Below are positions 23,908 to 34,596 of a DNA stretch of 64,000 nucleotides, in pieces. The DNA lies in NCBI GenBank assembly GCA_964017235.1, contig OZ024936.1, forward strand, positions 47,853,028-47,917,027, in the 5' to 3' direction. This stretch comes from Sabellastarte sp. h YS-2021. Its lineage: Eukaryota > Annelida > Polychaeta > Sabellida > Sabellidae. The notes beneath the pieces were generated by a model. It was not told where the DNA came from and did not search any database. It worked only from the letters and a program-made list of their open reading frames with translations. Position 1 is the first letter of the stretch, and each line of letters opens with the position of its first letter. The translations under genes and the position numbers were made by a program.

Positions 23908-26900
23908 TTATTTTCCCTTCTTTGACTTCAGTTTCCTTTGATAGAATTCTAATTCTTTCCCCTCCAGAACATAACCGTCACAGCGACCACACTGTCCGGG
24001 CCGAGAGGAAATGCATGCTGATAAAACAAAAAGAAAACACATCAACACAGGAAAAAAGAACATACTGCAGGATTAAGAGACAAGAAACTCTGCCCCATAG
24101 CAAAGTAATATATGTAAATATTACTTTGTTGCTTCTTCTTTGACATTTTAAAGTTCTACATGACACTTGGTGGATGCCTGTTTCTTGTCCTATATTTCTG
24201 CTTCCCAGTCATATCACATATTTTACTGCCTTTTTACATGTGGGCAATCAGTGTAACTATGACAAAACATTCACAGTACCACACAACATGCCAGCACGGC
24301 AAAGTGGTTCTCCATCCAAGTTTTTCATCATATTACCACACATGAGCATCATAACTTTAAATGTATAACACTGATATTTAAACTTTTAACTTCATAATAA
24401 TTTGACAAAAAAAAAAATTTAAACATTGTGTTAATCTGCACTGAGACAGCATGAAACAAAGTGCCATACTCTATACATCAGGAATGATTTAGTTTGGAAA
24501 AAAAGAACTTAAAGAAAAATTCAACAGCTTTTTAAAATTATTACCCAGAACTTTTCCACTGGTAAACTGGTCCTCCAGCTGTGGATCTACCTTGGCCAGC
24601 TTACGACGTTCATCATATTTCAACTGGGTTTTCTTGGAGCGCTTCTTGTTCAGTACAGCTTCTTCCTGTTCTGTCTAATAGTTACAGATTTTATTATGTG
24701 ATATGTCACCTGCACACATGAATGAAATAAAATAGCCAACCTCGGCGGACAAGAACCCCAGCCTGCAGGTATAACTAAATGGGCAAGAACATTGAGATTT
24801 GGGAAAAATCTTAGGAACAACTTAAGTTGTAAGAAGTATACAGAATCCACGAAATGTTGACAGATGTAAGATTCACAGGCCATGATTTCTTACAAGTCGT
24901 TTTCATATTTTGATGCCCTAGAACCAATTATAAGGGAGATATGAAGCCCCTTTAGCATGATGACACTACATGACCTTGAAGCAGGGATCAAAGGTCAAAT
25001 TTGACACTTGTAAAAGATTTGCAGACCACGATTTCCAAGAACTTGTTTTGTTATTGCAATAAGGGAGATAAGGCAGCCATTTTGTTTTCAAACTAAGGCC
25101 AAAATTACCCTCAGGCAAGTTTTCCTAGCCATTTACATTTTGTGCAGATCTGACACAGCTAGCTGCAATATTTTAAATTTTACAACATATCATTGATTTT
25201 CGAGCAAATCAGCTATGGCAGCCATGTTGTTTTTCATAAATGAGCACGATTTTTACAGACATGTTTTCACAGTCATAAACATGCTCTGCAAATTTGGTGA
25301 AGATATGAAACTGTGGTAACATCAGTTTAACAGCGCCCCTTTCTAAATTAAAAATTGTAAGACCGAAAGTATTTAAAGCATCGCCATGGCAACAGGTATT
25401 GTCTGATACCCTCCCAAACCTACACCGGTTAGCATATCCTGAAAATTTGGCGAAAATCCATGCATTGGTTCAAGCTGTAGAACACCCACAAACGTTAAAA
25501 CCCTAAAATATTCAAAGTGTTGCCCCCCCCCCCCCCCCCCCCCCCCCCACCCCACCCACCCCAAAAAAAAACCAACAAGAGGGCCAGAGATGCCCTTAAA
25601 GGAAAGGAGCCTAGCTGTGATGGTGATCTATCTTCCTGTCAAGTTTGAATTCGATTGGACAAACCGTTTTCGAGTTAGAGTCCGGAACCGGAAATTTGGA
25701 CGGACAGACAAAAACACGGATTTACACCAATTTCCAAAGGAACCTAGCTGTGATGGTGATCTATGTCCCTGTCAAGTTTGAATTCGCTTGGACAAAGCGT
25801 TTTGGAGTTAAGAGTCTGGAAACAAAAATGTGGACGGATAGAAGGACGTCGGACAAATCAATCTAACAGGCGGGTTGGTTACACGTAACCCACCTAAAAC
25901 CTGTTCAGCTCTAGATCCTCTTGGGGTAAACTTATCCTGAATATTTGATCTAAATCCATGCATGGTTTTTCACTGTGGAACACCCATAAAATTTAAGACT
26001 CAAAAATCTTAAAAAGTGTTGCCATGGCAACAGTTGTTACCGGATACCCCTGAAAAACTAATCAACTTTAAATCCTCTTGGGGTTATCATACCCTGAAAA
26101 TTTGGTGATAATCCGTGCATGGGTTTAGGCTGTGGAACAGTAACAAGGTTTGAGAAAAAATCTTTAAAGTGTTGCCAGTTTTAGATCCTCTTGGGGTAAA
26201 CATACTCTGAAAATTTGGTGATAATCCGTGCATGGGTTTAGGCTGTGGAACAGTAACAAGGTTTGAGAAAAAATCTTTAAAGTGTTGCCAGTTTTAGATC
26301 CTCTTGGGGTAAACATACTCTGAAAATTTGGTGAAAATCTGTTTAGGTTTAGGCTGTGGAACACCCACAAGCTTTATAACCCCCACCACCCGGACAGTGC
26401 AGGTGATGACTGTGGTTAAAAAATAGTTTAACCTAGCACTCAATATATACGCCGACTGCATTCTCTATTACAATCGCGAACACGAATATAGCAAGCCATG
26501 CATGAGACATAGTTGACTTCAGACACTAAATCTATCAGCATACAATTTTCAGCCGAAAGATGGTGATTAGATTTGTATCATCATGTGTCAACTTGTCAGG
26601 GGTGGCCCCTGGTGTGGGAGGGGTTTATTTTTTTAACACTTTAGCAAAATGATTTTGGCACTCCGACACATTAATGTAGTGTGAAATTCCTTGGAAAATA
26701 AGGCCCTCAAGGATACTAACTGAAGGATAGAAATTATTACTATTTCTTCTTGCTGATAAATGATATGCAATTTGTGATAACATTGATAATTTACTAAAAT
26801 ATTAAATACAGTGTTCCATGCATGTTTTACACCACCTCCATGAATGTGTGCAAGTGTAGAAAAAGGTTGTAACTGGTGGGTACAGTATGTGAAATTAGCG

Positions 26901-29900
26901 GGACGCAAGATACTTTTGTTGCTCTATATCTAGTATACAGCCTCAGCAATTATCTTGCTGTCTGCTTCTTTGGCATCTGTGTAGTGCAGTTTCTTTAATC
27001 GCCAATGAACCATGTCTTCCAACGAAATCATAAGTGAGCTGTCACTGATCAATTTCTAATTTTAACCTCAAATATCATTTTGTGCAATGTGGATCTATGC
27101 AACTTAAAATTCATGTACTGCAGTTCATTGGTTGTACAGCTTATACTCTTCTTCTAAATCTTTTCATGACGGCAAGTATTTTAAGTTTTTAACCTTTAGG
27201 AGGGGGTGTGTGCTAAACTTTAAAACTGCTTGTGGAAAAAATATTGCTTGTTGAATTTCAAAATTGCTTCTGGGAAAAGTAATTAGAAGCAAAATGTTGC
27301 TCGTGTCCAAAAAAGTTCAGTCCCAGGGGTACATATTTTATCAATATTATTGTTTTGGGACAGGGGTGCCAATATTCATGTGTAAAGGTGTACATCAAGA
27401 TAATACACCAAGAAATGCATGATTGCCAACTAGTTATGGCTATACACTTTACCGGATTGTAGATGATTTTACTGTGCACTTCAAACTGACATCAGGTTGT
27501 TTAACTTTCAGCACTTGTAATCAGCCGAAAGATGGTGATAGCAATATTTTATCATCACAGTCAGTCACACACAAACTACTGAATAATAATCTACCATGGT
27601 AATAATGGTATAAATAATTTAGAGCATGTTGGCTTGGGATAAGACTAGTAGTGGATGGACGATTAAACGTGTGCTTGATTAATCATCGGGTGACGGTGTA
27701 GAATCGCGGACGGTCACTGACATTTTCTAATGATCAATTATTAAGCTTATATCTTACCTTTCCTGATTTACTTCAATATCAACGTATTTTAAAATATTTT
27801 TGGTATTTTTACTTAATAAACTGACAGTTTTGTCTTGAATGTCAAGTTTGTTTATGTCTACTGTCATATTTACAGGAAGTGGATACTTTCAGTAGATTTT
27901 AAACGTCGGAACACCGTTATTCTTACCGGATTGTCCTATACTTTATCCCAGAAAGTGTTTCTTAAATAATGGCCAACAATGGAGTAAAATAATTAATTAT
28001 GGGTCAATCATCGGTCGGAAAAATGGACGAATAATCGACCATGAAAGTTGGAGGAGAGTCCCAACACTAAAGGCAAGTTTATTTTCCTTATCGGTATCCC
28101 TCTTACACAAAAATGTTTTGATTCTGGAATATCAAAAAAAGACGCACAATATTAATTGTTTGGACAGGGTTGCCAATACTGATGCCTAATGACTTGTATC
28201 AATATCGCAATTTTAAATAAACTTTAATTTTAAGTAGACTTACGCTGCAAAAGTTTGAAATAAAGGCCAAATCTGAAGATATTGTAGGGATTCAGTCGCA
28301 CCCACCCCCGCCCCTCCGGATACTGAAATATTTTTACAGTTAATATTGATATCCACACAGCCTTACCCACTACATGACAGTTGAATAATTTTTAGTATTT
28401 CAAAAAAGTTGTGCCAACGCTGGTACCAGCATCATAGTATCTTCTATAATGGTTACTTTCTATATTGCAAGGGATACTCAAACATTATAAAGGTCACTTA
28501 CCAGTTTAGCTCCCTTCTTTCTACCCAGTGGCAGTGCATAATGTGATTCATACCACTGTCTGAAAGGAGTGGCATCTATGCGCACAATGCAGTTTTTCAC
28601 CAGAGTTTGTGTTCTCACAAGTTCATTGCTACTGGCATTGTACTCTACACTAATAATACGTGTTTTTCTGGTCTGGGCTGAAAAATTAAATTTGGAAATC
28701 TTTCATTTTCATGAAAAAATTGGGGATTGGGGACTGTTTGAAAAGTATGGCCGTGGAGCCAGGAAAACACCAAGGTATTGCATAGTTAAATGTCTGTTAG
28801 AAATAAAAGACACTTGTGTATTAAAATATGTTTTATTTGTACTTGTATATAGAAATTAACGAGTATTTGATATAAATATAATAATTCGTCTATGGCTGTT
28901 ACCTGTTGGGTGTGCACTGCTTTGGTTAGAACTTGCATGTTCTCATCACCTTAAATAGTGACAACTACGAAGTCAACATACAACTAAATGTATCCGATTT
29001 CCTGGTAGTCTCCAGAGGTTTACTATGACAAAGTTATTAGCAAAATTGATTACCTTCTGATCCCCAGGAAAAATTGCCATGGTCGAGCCTCAGGGCTCTG
29101 TATTTTTTATTTCCACCACGGGTTCTAACTGTATGAATCCTCTGGGCAGCAAGTTTGGTATTGGCTGCAGGGCGACCTAATTCAAACTTCCTCTTCTTAC
29201 GAATTGGCACCATACGCCCGCCCGTCGCCCGCCTCTTATGCCAACGATCTCTGGATATACCTGCATAAACACGAAACTAGCACAATTAAAAATAGCATCA
29301 GAGATGCCCGTACCCACAGACTGGGGAAACAGTTTTCAACACCTTGAGATATAGAAGTGGTAAAACAGTACAAATATCGGGATACTTTCAGACCAGTTTC
29401 AGTTATATAAAGGTCCAAATATATATAGCCTGGACAAGAAATTATAGGTCAAGGTCACTACATAAGGTCAACATAAGATTACACCACGACGTTGCACACT
29501 TACAACCCATTACCAATGTCCCTAATAAGTACCAACTTCCTACACCTTACAGTTCCTGAGATATAACCAGTACAGAACTTTATAGGTCAAGTTCACTACA
29601 GCAAGGTCAAAGCATGATGTTGCACACCTACAACCCCCAACCAATCTCCCTACCACGTAACAACTTTCTACATCTTACACTTTCCAAGATATAGCCGACA
29701 AAATTTTATAGGTAAAGGTCACTACAGCAAAATCAAAGGTCAAATCAAGGTCACACCATAATGTTGCACACCTACAACCACTTAAACATGTCCCTACCAA
29801 ATATCACCTCACTACACCTTACACTTTCCGAAATATAGCCCGGACAAGATTGTTTAGGTCACAGTCACTACGGCAAGGTCAAAGGTTAAATCAATTTCAC

Positions 29901-31675
29901 ACCATGATGTTGCACACCTACATCCCCCAACCAATGTCCCTACTAAGTATAAACTTAGCACACCTTACGGTTTCTGAGATACAGTACAGACAAACTTTTC
30001 CTGCCACCCACCTGCCTGCCCATCAGGACACTATGATGCAGACTTTAAAAGTGCTTATAACTAGCCTATTCTCGGTCCTAGATGTTTTTAAGATGAAACC
30101 GACAGGAAATCATGGGGCCACAGTGGCAGTGTGGTAACACTATCCTCCCAAGTCTCAGACAAAGAGACACAAAGAATTAAAGTTTGCAAATACTTAAAAT
30201 ATAAAATATTGAAACGGAAACGCCTTATATTAGTAAAATATATAAATATACTCATATACTTAAAGAAAAAATAGAATTTTGTAGTAGATTTTACGTCTAT
30301 GTTTAGTTGTTTTCGAAGACCCGGTTCACTTTTATTGCCTCGAGTATTGAACTGAATCGTTTTGTTTCCGAGTACACAGATACGTCTTTCTTGTAGGTCC
30401 CTTGATACTTTCTTCACTGTTTTCCCTGGTGGTCGTCTTTGGGCTAGATATAACCTTGTCAATTATTTATCACTGCTAACACTGGAACAGTGAAGCCAAA
30501 ACTTAATACGTAATACACCGGTGGACACAAAGATAAACCGGACACGAAGATAAACTGTCTTCAGAGCTTAGCTTATCTTAGTGGTATAATTAAATTGCAC
30601 AAAATAAATATATTGATAAGCTTTGTCTAATGCAGCGTTCTGAACGGCCGTAAACACAACTTCACAGCCTGTAAATTGGTCAAGAATGGTCTCACAGGTG
30701 GTATATACCACTCGTGAGTTGGGTGCCTCCAGAGACTTTCCAAACTTTGACCTTCACCTCTAATGACAACAAAGATGCAGAATACACGTGCTTTCGTTAT
30801 AAAAACATGATAAATGAAGTGTTTTGGAACTCGGGATTTTGAGAAATAACCTCAGAAAATGTATAACAAATGAAATATATAGTGGTGGTGGACCAATTCA
30901 TGCCCGGGTATCAATTCACACCCACCCTCAATTTTCTTGAAGATTTATTATTTTTCGTTGAGAAGATGTTTACCACATCATAGATAATCATCTAATGGAT
31001 CATTTACATTTGTAATTTATTGTTTAACTGTGATTGTTTTAGATAAATTTAGGGGTGGGCGTGAATTGGTACCCGGGCGTGAATTGGTCCACCACCACTA
31101 TGTTTTGCATGGTGGATAGCGAAACATTGTGATTTCTGTTATTTCTTTCTCTTTGTGATTTGTGTTTGTTTTACATCCACACATAAACACACTGGCGGTG
31201 GATTGTTAAGAACGGTCAAAACTTCCACTGGTACTCACAGGTCGTGTGCACGGGCTCACCACCTCTTCTGAACGCAGCATAAGTGTAGTTTGTTCCTTAG
31301 TTTGTACAACTTTGTTTACTCCACCTATATTCGAACTCTCGATGACAGTTCGTGCCCGTGTACTATCCTCTACTCAGGCCAGCGATGACCTCCGGGTTTA
31401 ACTAACGAGTGAAGTGGTATGAACTAAACTAGCCATTTCTTTATCTCAATACACAGCATGGTTTACTAGTACACCAATAAAAATATTCTAAAACATTTAC
31501 TCGTGAGATACCGACTACTCAGAAGTGCTGAAGTTACAACAAAGTGACAGTTTGACAAGTTTATGGTTACATATGGTGTGACGGCATTACAGTAACATAA
31601 TATCACATTGAAAGATAAGGATTAAATATAAAACAAAAAGATATAATTTGATTTTAATCATAATCACATACCCAT
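23908..31675 (-). CDS. RPS8: Ribosomal protein S8 (host gene, five exons)
   Basis: Component of the 40S ribosomal subunit. Exons on the minus strand: exon 1 coding 31,672-31,675 (ATG plus one base), exon 2 29,054-29,260, exon 3 28,502-28,677, exon 4 24,545-24,674, exon 5 23,908-24,017. All introns have GT-AG ends, and the phases join without a break to give 208 residues, the length I remember for vertebrate S8. Signature blocks: [16 protein letters not shown] and [15 protein letters not shown] in exon 2, [20 protein letters not shown] at its end, [19 protein letters not shown] and [17 protein letters not shown] in exon 3, [18 protein letters not shown] in exon 4, [20 protein letters not shown] in exon 5. 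The stop overlaps an AATAAA. Introns carry three box C/D snoRNAs and many repeats. The frame looks fully functional. Confidence 0.97.
24237..24344 (-). ncRNA. SNORD46: Box C/D snoRNA, SNORD46 (U46) homologue, in the last RPS8 intron
   Basis: C box ATGATGA (24,325-24,331) and D box CTGA (24,248-24,251) on the minus strand. Outside them, CATGTG-type sequence (24,336-24,344) pairs with CCCACATG (24,237-24,244) as a terminal stem. The bases next to the D box (24,253-24,263) are complementary to the 28S rRNA sequence GTAACTATGAC. The fifth base upstream of the D box selects the second A of GUAAC, which by my count from the U15 target is human 28S A3739, the known U46 site. Human U46 also lies in an RPS8 intron. 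Host gene, strand and guide therefore agree. Confidence 0.88.
24885..26400. repeat. Dispersed and tandem repeats inside RPS8 intron 3
   Basis: 24,885-25,300: GACCTTGAAG and GGCAGCCATTTTG families. 25,315-25,560 and 25,900-26,380: four or five copies of a ~130-bp unit with 'GTTTTAGATCCTCTTGGGGT' and 'GGCTGTGGAACA'. 25,523-25,548: run of 26 C. 25,590-25,860: two copies of a unit with 'GCTGTGATGGTGATCTATS' and 'GTCAAGTTTGAATTCG'. Non-coding. Confidence 0.8.
26511..26593 (-). ncRNA. Box C/D snoRNA in RPS8 intron 3 (U32/U51-type 28S guide), copy 1
   Basis: C box ATGATGA (26,578-26,584), D box CTGA (26,519-26,522), perfect 7-bp terminal stem AGTTGAC/GTCAACT (26,587-26,593 with 26,511-26,517), total 83 nt. 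An internal D' box CTGA (26,549-26,552) is preceded by a 14-nt guide complementary to 28S rRNA CCGAAAGATGGTGA. The fifth base from D' points to the second A of CCGAA, the site I know as yeast 25S A807 / human A1511 (snR39, U32, U51). The guide next to D has no target that I can name. Confidence 0.87.
26600..28500. other. RPS8 intron 3 remainder, no further gene seen apart from snoRNA copy 2
   Basis: No domain-bearing open frame. 27,640-28,075 has loosely inverted ends ('TAGTGGATGGACGATTA' and a right end 'AGAGTCCCAACACTA'), suggestive of an old hAT element, but the termini do not match well enough to call it. Confidence 0.4.
27485..27565 (-). ncRNA. Box C/D snoRNA in RPS8 intron 3 (U32/U51-type 28S guide), copy 2
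   Basis: C box GTGATGA (27,552-27,558), D box CTGA (27,492-27,495), 6-bp terminal stem ACTGAC/GTCAGT (27,560-27,565 with 27,485-27,490), 81 nt. The D' box (27,521-27,524) has the same upstream guide against 28S CCGAAAGATGGTGA as the copy about 1 kb away. The rest of the two RNAs has diverged, including the D-box guides. They are paralogues in one intron. Confidence 0.86.
29287..30040. repeat. Composite interspersed repeat in RPS8 intron 1
   Basis: Head 'AATAGCATCAGAGATGCCCG', about four ~145-bp units and tail 'CATCAGGACACTATG', as at 13,905-15,140. The units are more diverged from each other than those at 63.4-63.8 kb. Confidence 0.78.
30880..31100. mobile_element. Palindromic MITE (~220 bp), TAGTGGTGGTGGACCAATTC termini
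   Basis: About 40 bp at each end are near-perfect inverted repeats (GTGGTGGTGGACCAATTCA and its complement). A TA lies at each junction. A second, inverted-orientation copy is inside the Polinton at 46,180-46,375. No coding capacity. Confidence 0.85.
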
Positions 31676-31730
31676 ACTGTTGACACCAGGAAAATACACA
31701 GGAAAAAGGAAGTTACCACTTTACAACAAA
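31672..31730 (-). promoter_or_regulatory. RPS8 transcription start region with TOP-like pyrimidine tract
   Basis: On the minus strand 'CTTCCTTTTTCCTGTG' lies about 25-40 nt before the ATG, followed by the ATGG|GTATGTG exon-1 donor. Ribosomal protein mRNAs begin with a C followed by pyrimidines (TOP), so the start is probably near 31,713. No clear TATA box is seen. Confidence 0.6.
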
Positions 31731-32668
31731 GGTAAAATATCTGGATATTCTTCATCTCGAAACATTGATTATAAGAAAGAGAACACCGCAAAGAATTTAT
31801 TACATTTGGATTAAGGAGTCGATGTTGATAGTCCTTGTACTGATGAATGAATCCAATTGAGACTAACCAGATTTATATAGAAATGTAAACAAAATATTAG
31901 AAAAAAAGAAAATTGCCTCAATTTTTTCCATGGAGTTTTGAATCTGATAGTGCATTTCAAATTAACACATTTAGTTTTGTTAAAGGGCCACTAAAACCAA
32001 GTTTTAAAAAGTTATTTTTTCAAATGAAACATGTAAACTGTTAATTATACAATACTACAATAAATAAAAATGCAAAAATACACTCAATAGTTTATTTTAA
32101 TCATTTTTATATAGCAAGATTTGTCTTTCTGGTGCAAAGTGGGAGACATTAAAGTTAAGATAATGTGCTTGAGTGTACTCACCACTGTCAGAACCACGAC
32201 TAGCAAGTCTGTTTATGCATATGGAGAGCAGTTACTGGAGAATGCAAGCCAAATATTGAGACTAAGTTGGAAATGCTTTGGTTTAGAGGCAGGATTTAAG
32301 CTTCGTTTTCAAAGAAGAAATACAATGGGATGCATGAGTCTTATTAGAAAGAATCTTAATGAGAAGTGGGACCATCAAAAGCAAAGCCATAATAAAAGTA
32401 TTTTGCAGACTTTTGAGTTATTGGATTAAAATTTGCTACAGCAAGGAAAGTACAAATGCTTTGAGTCTGGTACTGCAAGAACTACTGAAAGTAGAATGAT
32501 ATGTCAAGAAACTTGTAAACAAGTGCAGCTGTTTTAAACTCTGTTCAACAGGCGGCAATGCAGATTCTTATAAAGAGACAGACAAAGAAATTAATTTGAA
32601 TATATTTGAAAATGTATGGGGAGTTCTGATGAATGTACATGAAGACACAAGTCAGCAGGCTACACAGC
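31731..32668. other. RPS8 upstream flank up to the Polinton; nothing else recognised
   Basis: AT-rich; the 102-codon plus frame at 32,121-32,429 has no recognisable domain. CACAGC at 32,663-32,668 is the left candidate target duplication of the Polinton. Confidence 0.45.
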
Positions 32669-32845
32669 AGTAGTATAGGAGTTAGTATGGTCACACAAAT
32701 AGTCACACAATCTACGTGGTCCCCCCCCCTGGGGGTTGTATAGATTTTTGTGACCAGCAGTCACGGCCCATCTGTGTGAGGAGGGGGATATGGGGGAGTT
32801 GTGGGGGTTTACTTAATGCAGGGTGTGTTAATTGTCTGTGAAAAT
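32669..32845 (+). repeat. Polinton left terminal inverted repeat
   Basis: About 177 bp matching the complement of 53,497-53,670 with only small indels (for example in the C run at 32,721 and a GTGTG/GTG difference at 32,823). Includes GTCACACAAATAGTCACACA and GGCCCATCTGTGTGAGGAGG. It begins with AG as in other Polintons. Confidence 0.96.
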
Positions 32846-32889
32846 ATATATTGGGTAGTAAACCGATTTCGCTTTCATAAACCATCGAG

Positions 32890-33369
32890 ATGTCGAAGGA
32901 GCAAGATCACGCAGTAGACGGTAGAATCGGAGGCTTTTCATTCGGGACCAGTTCTACAAATGGACCGACTATGTCGAAGGAGCATACCGGCAATGCTAGA
33001 ATAGGAGGCTTTGCATTGTCAACGAATCAGGACACTGTTGAGAAAGGTGTATTCGAAGGTTTCTCTGTGATGAAGCATACTAAATATTTGCTTTATTCGT
33101 CTAGAATGGCAACCTTTAATACATGGCCAAAAGCCATGCCTATCACTGCCAAAGAATTAGCGCATGCAGGATTTATTTATACTGGCTACTCCGACAAGGT
33201 ACATTGTCCCTGGTGTAGCATTACTTTGTACTCTTTCGAAACTAGAGACAGCGCTTACGAAGAGCACCTGAAGCACAGTAAAGGATGCCATTACCTTCTG
33301 ATGACAGTTCCCGACAAGTTCACCGACATCAACGGATTATGTCCTACAAAGGGACACGGACTATTTTAA
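32890..33369 (+). CDS. Single-BIR inhibitor-of-apoptosis-like protein
   Basis: 159 residues. Residues 70-140 form one baculoviral IAP repeat: SRMATFNTWP, then LAHAGFIYTGYSDKVHCPWC and EEHLKHSKGCHY. The zinc ligands are Cys106, Cys109, His126 and Cys133. The usual Trp of the 'L-x-x-W' position is Phe (LYSF). There is no RING domain. The N-terminal 45 residues are a tandem duplication (MSKEQ...RIGGFSF / MSKEH...RIGGFAL). BIR proteins bind caspases or IAP-binding motifs, so a role in delaying death of the host cell is plausible but inferred. It is the first gene inside the left terminal repeat, transcribed inward, with a TATATATTGGG about 40 nt before the ATG. It could have been captured from the host, since molluscs have many IAP genes. 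Confidence 0.9.
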   Translation: MSKEQDHAVDGRIGGFSFGTSSTNGPTMSKEHTGNARIGGFALSTNQDTVEKGVFEGFSVMKHTKYLLYSSRMATFNTWPKAMPITAKELAHAGFIYTGYSDKVHCPWCSITLYSFETRDSAYEEHLKHSKGCHYLLMTVPDKFTDINGLCPTKGHGLF

Positions 33370-33410
33370 AAAATTCTAGAATATAGAAACACATACACAC
33401 AATTTTTCTC

Positions 33411-33600
33411 CCAACCAATCAAATTGCAGCAATTATGGTCCCACCAAGCGAAGCACCCTGTCTTATTGTCACGCCAATCAAATTGCAGCAATTATGGTCC
33501 CACCAAGCGAAGCACCCTGTCTTATTGTCACGCCAATCAAATTGCATGAATTATGGTCAAAATGCTGGATTTAGCGTCACACCAATCAGAAGCAGGCATT
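33411..33600 (+). promoter_or_regulatory. 59-bp direct repeats carrying CCAAT boxes, upstream of the zinc-motif gene
   Basis: Two full 59-bp copies and one partial copy (33,415, 33,474, 33,533), each with 'CACGCCAATCAAATTGC', then a fourth CCAAT at 33,581. TATAAAAT (33,606) and CTATAAATATA (33,631) follow, about 30-55 nt before the chosen ATG at 33,663. The same CACGCCAAT sentence recurs at 47.2, 47.4, 52.3 and 53.0 kb of this element. It is most simply an array of activator sites. Confidence 0.55.
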
Positions 33601-33662
33601 CGATTATAAAATTGATGAGCATCTCTATAAATATATCGCAACGTAGCATTCGGGCAGCAAAC

Positions 33663-34442
33663 ATGGAATTGACAGCAGAAAAGAGCAAGTTCAACGAGAC
33701 TACTTTCGTGCGTCTCAGCAAAAACAACCGTTACATTTGCTTTTCCAGTAACGTCTGGAAGAAGCTTTCAAATCAATTCCATAGCATAACCGAGGCTCTG
33801 AAGAATGAACAAAATTTCAAGTTCGAACTTACCAAAGAATCTAACCTGGAGACGCTTCCCTTTTACGGCAAGATGTACGTCTGTTTTAAGAGGAATAATC
33901 TGTACATCAATTTGGACGAAATCCAATGGAAAGAGTTTCAAGAGAAAGCCCTCGAGATTTTCTCACCGGCGGATAAAGAAAACATTCCTCCTGAACCTAC
34001 CTTAACCAAGTACCTTTACAGCGCTGAGCACGGATCTCCTAAATCGTTCTTCTCCAAGACGTCTCTGAAGCAGTACGCCGAACAGGAAGGGTGGCCCTAC
34101 ACTATAACCGAGAAAAAGGCTCCTGCCCCGGACAAACAGAAACTCGTCAGACTCGTTAGAGCCTATATGACCCAAAAGGCAGCGTCGGATCTCGTTAGAG
34201 AGCACTGTTATGGTTGTCAATACGACATGCCGGGACAGAGGGACCATAGCTGTTTAGAAGAAGACGCGGAACAAAATTACTTGCATTTGATCTCTTTAAG
34301 TAACGTGGCAGAAAACGTCGAGAAAGTTTTCAAGATTTTAGGACTACAAGAAGTCGAATATGCGCCATTGGAGGAAACTACCCTACCAGTGTTAGAGACT
34401 ATTCCCGAAGACTACAAACTGCTGTTCCGAGAGACCCTATAA
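33663..34442 (+). CDS. Polinton protein with C-terminal Cys/His zinc motif; N-terminal region possibly PC4-like
   Basis: 259 residues from the ATG at 33,663, chosen because the frame upstream runs through the 59-bp repeats and two TATA sequences. The N-terminal ~105 residues (FVRLSKNNRYICFSSNVW, KMYVCFKRNNLYINLDEIQW) read like alternating strands ending in a helix and faintly resemble the PC4 coactivator fold. The middle is charged. Near the C-terminus is a clear H-x2-C-x2-C...H-x-C cluster (EHCYGCQYDMPGQRDHSC), a probable zinc site. I cannot name the family. An AATAAA follows at 34,478. With the TBP-like gene nearby, a DNA-binding or transcription role is possible but unproven. Confidence 0.75.
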   Translation: MELTAEKSKFNETTFVRLSKNNRYICFSSNVWKKLSNQFHSITEALKNEQNFKFELTKESNLETLPFYGKMYVCFKRNNLYINLDEIQWKEFQEKALEIFSPADKENIPPEPTLTKYLYSAEHGSPKSFFSKTSLKQYAEQEGWPYTITEKKAPAPDKQKLVRLVRAYMTQKAASDLVREHCYGCQYDMPGQRDHSCLEEDAEQNYLHLISLSNVAENVEKVFKILGLQEVEYAPLEETTLPVLETIPEDYKLLFRETL

Positions 34443-34596
34443 ACTTTCAATTTCTCTATGTTTTATGTGAAATGTTCAATAAAATATGTGTACTCTGTAA
34501 ATATTAGTTTTTTTCCAGGGTTTCCTGGTCCCCCCTTCCTCGGAAGGTATTATTTGTTCGCAGACAAGGGTATCGTCTCGGGACCCCAACCGAGAC

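Noticed and set aside
27640..28075. hAT element in RPS8 intron 3
   Set aside because: The right end looks hAT-like but the left end does not match it and I find no 8-bp duplication.
28930..28945. GTGATGA C-box-like sequence in RPS8 intron 2 (minus strand)
   Set aside because: No D box CTGA at a suitable distance and no terminal stem.
32121..32429. 102-codon plus-strand frame left of the Polinton
   Set aside because: No domain, low-complexity AT-rich context, no splice or promoter support.
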